Positions 1-5,967 of a stretch of 5,967 bases of DNA are shown here, one piece after another (position 1 is the stretch's first letter; each line of letters opens with the position of its first letter). This DNA is from an uncultured Micrococcales bacterium (GTDB lineage: Bacteria; Actinomycetota; Actinomycetes; Actinomycetales; Microbacteriaceae): the NCBI GenBank assembly GCA_903853515.1, contig CAINTU010000178.1, positions 1-5,967 on the forward strand. Direction: 5' to 3'. The notes below the pieces were generated by a model. It worked only from the letters and a program-made list of their open reading frames with translations, did not search any database and was not told where the DNA came from. Both the position numbers and the translations under genes were made by a program.

Positions 1-2441
1 AGACCCTCGCAGATCTCGGGTTAGATCAAAAGACCCTAACTCGACACGGCTTTGCCATTCAGTGCCGAATTACCACCGAAGATCCCTCGGCTGGTTTTAG
101 ACCCGACACCGGCAAAATCACAACCTATCGTTCGCCTGGCGGCGCAGGCATTCGCCTCGATGGCGGAACAGCGACCACAGGCGCAGAGGTCAGCCCGCAC
201 TTCGATTCGCTTTTGGTCAAACTCATCACCCGGGGCCGCGACTTTAGCTCTGCGGTGAACCGTGCAGAACGGGCTTTGGCCGAGTTCCGCATCCGTGGGG
301 TTTCAACCAACATCGCCTTTTTGCAGGCTGTGCTGGCAGATAAGACTTTTGCCGCAGGCGATCTAAGTACTTCGTTTATCGACGAGCGCCCTGAACTTTT
401 GGCAGCCCATGAGTCAAAAGATCGCGGCACAAAATTGCTGACCTATTTGGCTGAAGTGACAGTGAATCAGCCACACGGCACTCGCGGTGACCTAATTAGC
501 CCTGAGCAAAAATTGCCAAAAATTGATTTGCGCAAAGATCCAGCTAAAGGTTCACGTGCCCGACTGCTGACACTTGGCCCAGTCGAATTTGCCAAGGCCT
601 TGCGCAACCAACAGGCTGTTGCAATAACCGACACCACATTTAGAGATGCGCACCAGTCGCTTTTGGCCACGCGGGTTAGATCTCGCGATTTAGCCCTCGT
701 AGCGCCATACCAGGCACGGCTCTTGCCAGAATTGCTATCGGTTGAGGCTTGGGGTGGTGCAACCTATGACGTGGCTCTTCGCTTCTTAGGCGAAGACCCA
801 TGGCAGCGACTCACTCAGTTGCGGGCATTGATGCCAAACCTGTGCATCCAGATGCTTTTGCGTGGGCGCAACACCGTGGGTTATACGCCTTACCCGGTCG
901 AGGTCACGAGGGCGTTTGTGCTCGAGGCTGCAAAATCTGGGGTAGACATCTTTAGAATCTTTGATGCTTTGAACGACGTTGATCAAATGCTGCCGGCAAT
1001 CGAGGCGGTGCTTGAAACCAAAACTGCGGTCGCTGAAGTAGCACTCTGCTACACGGCAGATTTGCTGGATCCAAATGAAACGCTGTATACCCTCGACTAT
1101 TACCTATCTATTGCCGAGAAAATCGTTGCAGCCGGGGCCCATATTCTTGCAATCAAAGATATGGCAGGGCTCTTGCGACCAGCAGCTGCTGCCACGCTCG
1201 TCACTGCGTTGCGCGAACGCTTTGACCTGCCGGTGCATCTGCACACGCACGACACCGCCGGTGGGCAGCTAGCTACCCTTATGGCCGCGATCGACGCTGG
1301 GGTAGACGCCGTCGATGTTGCCAGCGCGCCGATGGCAGGCACCACTAGCCAGCCGAGCGCCTCTGCATTGGTTGCCGCTTTGGCCCACACGCCTCGAGAT
1401 ACCAACATCGATTTAGACCGGGTGACTGCACTCGAGCCTTATTGGGAATCAGTTCGTAATGTCTATGCGCCTTTCGAGTCCGGCTTGCCTGGCCCGACCG
1501 GCCGAGTTTATAAACACGAGATTCCAGGCGGACAACTTTCTAACCTGCGTCAACAGGCGATTGCTTTAGGGCTTGGCAATCACTTCGAACGTGTTGAAGA
1601 TATGTATGCCGCGGCAAATGAAATCCTTGGTCGCCCCACTAAAGTAACGCCTTCGTCAAAAGTTGTTGGCGATTTGGCGTTGCATCTTGTGGCCGTAAAC
1701 GCTGACCCCAAGGACTTTGCCGAGAACCCGCAGAACTACGACATTCCAGATTCGGTGATTGGTTTTATGGCAGGCGAACTTGGCGACTTGCCTGGCGGTT
1801 GGCCCGAGCCGTTTAGAACTAAAGTGCTCGCAGGCAAAAACATTAAATTTAACCAAACCAGTGTTAGCCAAGAAGATCTTCAAATTTTGGCCGGGGATGA
1901 CTCGCTCGCTCGCCAGGCCGTTCTTAACCGATTGCTTTTCGCGGCGCCAACGGCAGAATATCAAAAGTCACTTGCTCGCTACGGCAACCTAAATTCGGTT
2001 GACACCCTCGATTATCTATATGGTCTTGAACAGGGCATTGAGCACGTCATCGAGATAAGTCGCGGTGTGCGACTCTATGTTGGGCTAGAGGCGATTGGCA
2101 GCCCAGATGCCAAGGGCTTCAGAACGGTCATGGCAACCCTAAACGGACAGCTCAGGCCGATAAATGTGCGCGATGCAAAAATCGCCACCAACGTGATCAG
2201 TGCCGAGAAGGCAGATCTTGGCAAACTCGAACACGTGGCGGCGCCGTTTGCGGGGGTAGTCACCTTGCAAATCGTCGAAGGCGCAAGGGTCGAGGTTGGC
2301 CAGCCGGTTGCGAGCATAGAGGCTATGAAAATGGAAGCGACCATTACCTCGAATATCACTGGAATTGTGCGTAGGTTAGCCATTGCGAAGACCCAAACCG
2401 TCGACTCTGGCGACCTGATTTTGGTTGTCGAGCCTGAGTAA
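1..2441 (+). CDS. pyc: Pyruvate carboxylase, C-terminal 812 residues (5' end outside window)
   Basis: Biotin-dependent cytoplasmic enzyme that carboxylates pyruvate to oxaloacetate using ATP and bicarbonate, refilling the TCA cycle. The reading frame is open from base 3 to the TAA at 2439-2441, so the gene enters from the left. Residue numbers here count from base 3. Residues 1 to about 125 are the end of the biotin carboxylase domain (HGFAIQCRITTEDP at 15-28, GIRLDGG). The carboxyltransferase domain follows: DTTFRDAHQS with metal ligand D215, IKDMAGLLRP with the lysine that is carbamylated in the family (K385), HLHTHD with metal ligands H414 and H416, and KVTPSSK with the catalytic threonine T549. 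Spacing of these residues matches characterised pyruvate carboxylases. A biotinyl domain closes the protein, with EAMKMEA and biotin-accepting K776 (codon 2328-2330), 36 residues from the end. Family members run about 1,130-1,180 residues, so some 320 are missing. ATP-site and biotin carboxylase catalytic residues cannot be checked. Everything visible looks intact and functional. Confidence 0.97.
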   Translation, partial: TLADLGLDQKTLTRHGFAIQCRITTEDPSAGFRPDTGKITTYRSPGGAGIRLDGGTATTGAEVSPHFDSLLVKLITRGRDFSSAVNRAERALAEFRIRGVSTNIAFLQAVLADKTFAAGDLSTSFIDERPELLAAHESKDRGTKLLTYLAEVTVNQPHGTRGDLISPEQKLPKIDLRKDPAKGSRARLLTLGPVEFAKALRNQQAVAITDTTFRDAHQSLLATRVRSRDLALVAPYQARLLPELLSVEAWGGATYDVALRFLGEDPWQRLTQLRALMPNLCIQMLLRGRNTVGYTPYPVEVTRAFVLEAAKSGVDIFRIFDALNDVDQMLPAIEAVLETKTAVAEVALCYTADLLDPNETLYTLDYYLSIAEKIVAAGAHILAIKDMAGLLRPAAAATLVTALRERFDLPVHLHTHDTAGGQLATLMAAIDAGVDAVDVASAPMAGTTSQPSASALVAALAHTPRDTNIDLDRVTALEPYWESVRNVYAPFESGLPGPTGRVYKHEIPGGQLSNLRQQAIALGLGNHFERVEDMYAAANEILGRPTKVTPSSKVVGDLALHLVAVNADPKDFAENPQNYDIPDSVIGFMAGELGDLPGGWPEPFRTKVLAGKNIKFNQTSVSQEDLQILAGDDSLARQAVLNRLLFAAPTAEYQKSLARYGNLNSVDTLDYLYGLEQGIEHVIEISRGVRLYVGLEAIGSPDAKGFRTVMATLNGQLRPINVRDAKIATNVISAEKADLGKLEHVAAPFAGVVTLQIVEGARVEVGQPVASIEAMKMEATITSNITGIVRRLAIAKTQTVDSGDLILVVEPE

Positions 2442-2452
2442 TCTTTTAGACT
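2425..2452 (+). promoter_or_regulatory. Candidate promoter for the MinD-like ATPase gene
   Basis: A TTGTCG hexamer (2425-2430, overlapping the last pyc codons) lies 16 bp before TAGACT (2447-2452), which fits the loose actinobacterial -10 pattern TAnnnT. Transcription would then begin near 2458-2460, at the left edge of the palindrome described separately, and leave a 5' leader of about 45 nt. The -35 match is only partial and hexamers like these occur by chance, so this is a weak prediction. Read-through from pyc is an alternative source of transcription. Confidence 0.3.
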
Positions 2453-2457
2453 AGAGA

Positions 2458-2478
2458 AATGTTCCGCTGCGGAACATT
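2458..2478. promoter_or_regulatory. Perfect 21-bp palindrome, possible operator or leader hairpin
   Basis: Two perfect 10-bp arms (AATGTTCCGC and GCGGAACATT) flank a single T, in the 64-bp gap between pyc and the ATPase gene. The odd centre and two-fold symmetry are typical of a site for a dimeric repressor. The place, just downstream of a candidate -10 box, is where a repressor would block initiation. As RNA it could fold to a 9-bp stem with a 3-nt CUG loop, but no U-run follows, so a classical intrinsic terminator for pyc is less likely. I do not recognise the cognate regulator. Confidence 0.5.
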
Positions 2479-2492
2479 GATTGGTTACTAAC

Positions 2493-2498
2493 AGAGGA
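2493..2498 (+). promoter_or_regulatory. Shine-Dalgarno sequence fixing a TTG start
   Basis: AGAGGA lies 7 nt before the TTG at 2506-2508. It decides the start of the ATPase gene: the frame is open only back to a TAG at 2452-2454 and has no ATG, GTG or TTG between that stop and 2506. The first in-frame ATG comes at codon 87. Confidence 0.7.
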
Positions 2499-2505
2499 CT
2501 CGAAC

Positions 2506-3684
2506 TTGGCTGTTTTCAAAGGTCGATCTGGTTCGGCAAAGGCCCCAAAGGCCGCCGAGCAGCCGCTTGCTGGTGCAAGCATTGATGCAGCCTCGGTAGA
2601 TCTAACCCCAAGCACATCATCAATCAAAGTGGTAACTGAGGCGACGGCAATTGTGCCTGGTCGCGACAGCGTTGAAACCGACGCGCTCAACCGCGATAAG
2701 CCAACCTATCTGCGCAGAGACTCACTTCGCGGCGACATTTTTGACCAGCCAGAACCAGCGGCCATGTTGACGGCCGAGCGCCTTATCGATGTCTCAGCCA
2801 GAAATCGTCAACCTCCTGAATCAGGTTTTAGGCGTTTTCTTTATTTCTTGTCTTTCAAGACAATCAATCTTGGTGACAGCCTGCGCGTGCGCGAGCGCAA
2901 GGCTATCGATGCCCGAATCTCGATTCCTTTCGACGGTGGTGCAAAGTTTGTGCCGGTGCTAACTCGAAAAGGTGGTGTCGGCAAGACCACAGTTACGACT
3001 CTGCTTGGCATGGCGATGGCAATGGTGCGTGAAGATCGCGTGATTGCAATCGACGCAAACCCAGACCGCTGCACACTGGCTGAGCGAGTGAGCAAGTCGA
3101 CAAGATTCACAGTTCGAGATGTCGTCAACCGAGCGGCAGCCATCGATGGCTTCACCGATTTCTCGACAATGGTTTCAAGAGACGTGACTCGACTTGATGT
3201 CTTGGCTAGCGACTCAGATCCGATGCTTTCAGAAGCTTTTGATGAAGGTGATTACAACGTCGTTGCCGATATGGCTGCGCGTTATTACTCGGTTGTTTTG
3301 ACCGACTGCGGTACCGGCATCGTGCACTCGGTGATGCGCCCCACACTTCAGCGAGCAAACGGGCTCGTTATCGTATCAGGCGGTTCTGTCGACGAGGCTC
3401 GTTTGGCATCTGAGACACTCACCTGGCTAGAAGCTAACGGCTATGGCGACCTTGTGCGCAAGTCAGTCGTTGCTTTGAACACTGCCACACAGGGCACGAA
3501 CCTTGTCAACCTAAGCGAGATTGAACAACACTTTAAATCTAGAGTGCGCGCCGTTGTGAAGATTCCTTATGACCCAGCGTTGGCAGCCGGATCGGTTATC
3601 AAGTTTGCCGAACTAAACAAGGGCACCAGAGAAGCCGCACGCGAGCTGGCAGCGCTTGTCGTTGAAGGCATCGCCAGATCATAG
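2506..3684 (+). CDS. MinD/ParA-superfamily ATPase with long N-terminal tail (EspI-like architecture)
   Basis: A 392-residue P-loop ATPase of the deviant Walker A family, which dimerises on ATP and usually positions or regulates other complexes. Residues 1 to about 95 are rich in Ala, Ser, Pro and charge and look disordered. Residues 107-125 (GFRRFLYFLSFKTINLGDS) form a basic-aromatic block ahead of the ATPase domain. The deviant Walker A is KGGVGKTT at 155-162 (signature K155, phosphate-binding K160). Walker A' is IDANPD with D183, and Walker B is TDCGTG with D267. All key residues are present. The tail, the RR-x-LY-like block and the DANPD motif resemble, from memory, actinobacterial MinD-like proteins such as EspI of ESX type VII secretion loci, but no ESX gene is in this window. 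No ParB partner is adjacent, so chromosome partitioning is not supported. The C-terminal helix does not look like the membrane-targeting helix of true MinD. The start is TTG with a good Shine-Dalgarno sequence. Cellular role unknown; confidence covers gene and superfamily. Confidence 0.9.
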   Translation: MAVFKGRSGSAKAPKAAEQPLAGASIDAASVDLTPSTSSIKVVTEATAIVPGRDSVETDALNRDKPTYLRRDSLRGDIFDQPEPAAMLTAERLIDVSARNRQPPESGFRRFLYFLSFKTINLGDSLRVRERKAIDARISIPFDGGAKFVPVLTRKGGVGKTTVTTLLGMAMAMVREDRVIAIDANPDRCTLAERVSKSTRFTVRDVVNRAAAIDGFTDFSTMVSRDVTRLDVLASDSDPMLSEAFDEGDYNVVADMAARYYSVVLTDCGTGIVHSVMRPTLQRANGLVIVSGGSVDEARLASETLTWLEANGYGDLVRKSVVALNTATQGTNLVNLSEIEQHFKSRVRAVVKIPYDPALAAGSVIKFAELNKGTREAARELAALVVEGIARS

Positions 3685-3699
3685 CACCGCCCAAACAAA

Positions 3700-4200
3700 A
3701 TGGCAGTTAGAGAAATCCGCCTGTTTGGCGATCCAGTGCTCAAGTCGGTCTGCGATCCTATAAAAGTTATCGACGCAGGGGTTGTCGCGCTAGTCAAAGA
3801 TCTGCTCGACACTACAGCGCTTCCGGGGCGAGCAGGGGTTGCCGCAAACCAAATCGGTGTCGCTCTTCGGGTTTTCAGCTTTAGCGTTGAAGGCAAAACA
3901 GGCTATGTGATAAACCCTGAGCTTATTGCCGTTGATGGTGAGCAAGAGCTGGTCGATGAGGGTTGTCTCTCGGTTCCAGGGCTATGGCATAAAACCAGGC
4001 GGTATCCGAGGGCAACGGTTCGGGGTTTGCAGCTTGATGACTCAACCATTGAAATCTCGGCAGATGGGGTATTGGCCCAAGCATTTCAGCATGAATGCGA
4101 TCACCTAAATGGGCTGCTCTATATCGATCGGCTCGATCAGGCCGAGCGCAAGGCTGCCATGCAAAATATTCGTTCTGCAGACTGGTTTCTAAAAAACTAA
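3700..4200 (+). CDS. def: Peptide deformylase, iron/metal-dependent
   Basis: Removes the formyl group from the N-terminal methionine of nascent proteins at the ribosome exit. It is 166 residues long, normal for the family, and all three signature motifs are intact. Motif 1 is GRAGVAANQIG (43-53). Motif 2 is EGCLSVPG with metal ligand C89. Motif 3 is QHECDHLNG with metal ligands H131 and H135 and catalytic E132. The start is set by the family N-terminus MAVREIRLFGDPVL, which begins exactly at the ATG. The gene starts 15 bp after the ATPase stop codon, so the two are very likely co-transcribed. That 15-bp gap (CACCGCCCAAACAAA) has no purine-rich Shine-Dalgarno sequence, so translation may depend on coupling to the upstream gene. 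The last codons run to within 7 bp of the convergent fadD gene. Whether this is the only deformylase of the genome cannot be told from here. Confidence 0.97.
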   Translation: MAVREIRLFGDPVLKSVCDPIKVIDAGVVALVKDLLDTTALPGRAGVAANQIGVALRVFSFSVEGKTGYVINPELIAVDGEQELVDEGCLSVPGLWHKTRRYPRATVRGLQLDDSTIEISADGVLAQAFQHECDHLNGLLYIDRLDQAERKAAMQNIRSADWFLKN

Positions 4201-4207
4201 CTGGCGG

Positions 4208-5967
4208 CTAGAGTCTGACTTCGCCCACGTTGTGGCAGGTTGATTTTTGTGAGTCTGCATAAATATCACTCACCAAGTCTGCGAAATCGGCGAGCACCTG
4301 GGCACGCTTGATTTTTAGCGAGGGGGTCAAGTGGCCTGATTTTTCGGTGAGATCGGCAGGCAAGATTGCAAACTTTCTAATCGACTCTGCGGTCGAGAAG
4401 TTTTTGTTGACAGCTTCGATTGCCTTGCTGATTTCTGCAAGCACCACAGGATTATGTTTGGCCTGTTCAACAGTCATATTTTTGTCTAAGCCATTGTTCG
4501 CCAGCCACATAGGCAGCATCTCTTCGTCGAGTGAAAGCAACACCGATACAAAAGGCTTGGCATCGCCTAAGACAACTGATTGGCTCACGATCGGGTTAGC
4601 GCGCAAAGGGTCTTCTAATAGCGCCGGTGCAACGTTTTTTCCGCCAGCTGTAATAATCAATTCTTTTTTGCGACCAGTAATTTGCAAAAAGCCGTCTTCG
4701 TCGAGTTGACCGATGTCGCCACTTCTAAACCATTCGCCTTCGAAGGCATCCTTGGTTGCATCTGGATTGTTGTAATAGCCGCGAAGAGTGTTTGAGCCTT
4801 TCAACCAGATCTCACCGTCGTCAGCGATTTTGACGCCACAACCAGGCAGCAAAATGCCGACCTTGCCGATCTTGAGGTTGTCTGGTCGACCAATCATGAC
4901 TGGGGCAGTGGTCTCTGTTAGACCGTAGCCTTCGAGCACGATAAGGCCGATGGCGCGATAGAAGTGGCCTAGGTATGCACCAAGGGGGCCACCACCGCTG
5001 ATGGCGTATTTGACATTGCCGCCCATAGCTGCTCGCACCTTTTTGAAAACCAGCACATCAAATAGCTTGTGCTGAAGTTTTTGTGCCAGAGTGGGGCCGG
5101 CTTCTGTGTCGAGGGCTTTCGACCACGCGATGCCGGCCGCAACGGCGCGTCTAAAGATGTCGCCCTTGCCGCCGCCCTCGGCCTTTTGTTCGGCAGTGTT
5201 ATAGACCTTCTCGAAAACTCGAGGCACTGCCACCAAGAAGGTGGGCTTGAAACTCTGCATCGCAGGTGCGACACGTTTGGCATCTGGTTGGTGGCCGACA
5301 ACCACGCCAGCAGAGACACAAAGAACTGAAACAAATCTGGCAAAAACGTGTGCCATCGGCAAAAAGATCACGGTTGAGCCATCTGTGTTTACCACCTTGG
5401 GCAGCACTGCCTCTGCGTTGCGGCAAAGATCGACAAAACCGCGGTGCAGCAACTCGCAACCCTTTGGGCGACCGGTGGTGCCGCTGGTATATATGATGGT
5501 TGCTAGGTCGTCAAGACCCTTCATCTTGCGGCGGCCTTCAAGCTCGTCACCGCCAATAACGGTGCCTTTGTCGACCAAATCACTCAAGTCAGCAGTGTCA
5601 AAAACCCAGGACTGTTTTAATTCTGGCAATTCAGGCAAAATCTCTTTTAGCAGATCGGCCATGTCTTGGTTTTCGACAAAAGCAGCTACGCAGCCTGAGT
5701 CGCCAAGAATCCACTGCATCTGGCTGGCAGCCGATGACTCATAAATTGGCACAGAAACGGCACCGCAGTGCCAGATAGCAAAGTCAACGAGCACCCATTC
5801 ATACCGGGTGTGGCTCATGATGCCAACACGATCGCCAGGTTTGATTCCGCTGGCGATTAGGCCTTTTGCGAGAGTTTCAACCTGTGCCAAAAATTCGGCA
5901 CCAGTCAGGCCTACCCACACGTCGGGCTCAGTCTGGCGCTTCATCAAAACACGGTCAGGGGCTTTGC
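4208..5967 (-). CDS. fadD: Long-chain fatty acid-CoA ligase, FadD15-like (5' end just outside window)
   Basis: AMP-forming acyl-CoA synthetase: it activates a fatty acid as acyl-adenylate and transfers it to coenzyme A, feeding lipid synthesis or beta-oxidation. The visible part is 585 residues. Family members run about 600, so only some 15-25 N-terminal residues are missing. The frame stays open to the window edge (KAPDRVL before MKRQTEP), matching the APDxVxF region of homologues. Numbering from the first complete codon, the P-loop YTSGTTGRPKG is at 159-169, the adenylate motif EGYGLTETTAPV at 345-356, and the SGD motif with ribose-binding D417. The hinge GRKKELIITAGGKNVAP starts near 431, and the C-terminal LTPSLKIKR carries the probable adenylation lysine K551 (codon 4313-4315). 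All core motifs are intact. The gene converges on def with 7 bp between stop codons. Chain-length preference and the exact paralogue cannot be settled by eye. No signal peptide or membrane segment is seen in the visible part. Confidence 0.95.
   Translation of the reverse strand, partial: KAPDRVLMKRQTEPDVWVGLTGAEFLAQVETLAKGLIASGIKPGDRVGIMSHTRYEWVLVDFAIWHCGAVSVPIYESSAASQMQWILGDSGCVAAFVENQDMADLLKEILPELPELKQSWVFDTADLSDLVDKGTVIGGDELEGRRKMKGLDDLATIIYTSGTTGRPKGCELLHRGFVDLCRNAEAVLPKVVNTDGSTVIFLPMAHVFARFVSVLCVSAGVVVGHQPDAKRVAPAMQSFKPTFLVAVPRVFEKVYNTAEQKAEGGGKGDIFRRAVAAGIAWSKALDTEAGPTLAQKLQHKLFDVLVFKKVRAAMGGNVKYAISGGGPLGAYLGHFYRAIGLIVLEGYGLTETTAPVMIGRPDNLKIGKVGILLPGCGVKIADDGEIWLKGSNTLRGYYNNPDATKDAFEGEWFRSGDIGQLDEDGFLQITGRKKELIITAGGKNVAPALLEDPLRANPIVSQSVVLGDAKPFVSVLLSLDEEMLPMWLANNGLDKNMTVEQAKHNPVVLAEISKAIEAVNKNFSTAESIRKFAILPADLTEKSGHLTPSLKIKRAQVLADFADLVSDIYADSQKSTCHNVGEVRL

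Noticed and set aside
213..215. TTG at 213 as the start of a 742-residue protein
   Set aside because: The same frame is open back to base 3 and encodes recognisable biotin carboxylase sequence (HGFAIQCRITTEDP), so the TTG is an internal leucine codon.
2075..2383. Minus-strand open frame of 102 codons inside pyc, and similar ones at 125-430, 1100-1408 and 1656-1964
   Set aside because: They lie opposite well-supported pyc coding sequence, resemble no family I know and have no ribosome binding context. They are shadows of a codon-biased gene.
2458..2478. Palindrome as a classical Rho-independent terminator of pyc
   Set aside because: The stem is good, but the following bases are GATTGGTTAC and not a T-run. 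A tail-less terminator is not excluded, so the site is reported as a possible operator or hairpin.
2506..3684. Calling the ATPase ParA of a ParABS chromosome or plasmid partition system
   Set aside because: No parB, parS-like repeats or origin features are in the window, and the long tail is unlike ordinary ParA.
4225..4250. CCAC-GTT-GTGG hairpin followed by GATTTTT as a def terminator
   Set aside because: The stem is only 4 bp, the T-run is separated from it, and it lies inside the fadD coding end.
4308..4709. Plus-strand open frame of 133 codons opposite fadD, and another at 5241-5744
   Set aside because: Both overlap conserved fadD motifs on the other strand and show no recognisable protein features.
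5942..5947. TTG-ATG pair as the start of the acyl-CoA synthetase gene
   Set aside because: The upstream codons KAPDRVL match the family's N-terminal region and stay open to the window edge, so the true start is probably beyond 5967.
1..5967. tRNA, rRNA, CRISPR array, insertion sequence, prophage or attachment site
   Set aside because: Coding sequence fills nearly the whole window. The only intergenic gaps are 64, 15 and 7 bp, and no direct repeats or transposase-like sequence were seen.

Overview
The window is a compact, gene-dense stretch of what looks like an actinobacterial chromosome. Four lines counted by hand give about 55% GC. The pyruvate carboxylase, the MinD-like ATPase with a long N-terminal tail, the peptide deformylase (GRAGVAANQIG motif) and the FadD15-type acyl-CoA synthetase all read as actinobacterial. 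The moderate GC, several TTG/ATG starts and short intergenic gaps would fit a small-genome, reduced-GC member of the Microbacteriaceae (the freshwater 'Luna' type, such as Rhodoluna or Aquiluna). That assignment is inference from style, not from a database match.

Layout. Positions 1-2441 (+) hold the C-terminal 812 residues of pyruvate carboxylase: the end of the biotin carboxylase domain, the whole carboxyltransferase domain and the biotinyl domain. The N-terminal third lies outside the window. A 64-bp gap (2442-2505) follows. It carries a candidate promoter, a perfect 21-bp palindrome and a Shine-Dalgarno sequence. Positions 2506-3684 (+) encode a MinD/ParA-superfamily ATPase with a deviant Walker A motif and a tail of about 150 residues, resembling the EspI-like proteins of ESX loci. 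Positions 3700-4200 (+) encode a complete peptide deformylase. Positions 4208-5967 (-) encode a nearly complete long-chain acyl-CoA synthetase, convergent with the other three genes. Its first few residues lie beyond the right edge.

How the genes relate. Pyruvate carboxylase makes oxaloacetate (anaplerosis) and FadD activates fatty acids, so the flanks are central carbon and lipid metabolism. Deformylase is a housekeeping translation enzyme. The ATPase is the one gene whose job cannot be read from its neighbours. The ATPase and deformylase genes are probably co-transcribed (15-bp gap), possibly from a promoter in the 2442-2505 gap and possibly also by read-through from pyc.

No mobile element, CRISPR array, RNA gene or broken gene was seen. 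This is mostly ordinary core genome. The two points most worth a second look are the palindrome overlapping the likely transcription start of the ATPase gene, and the ATPase itself.
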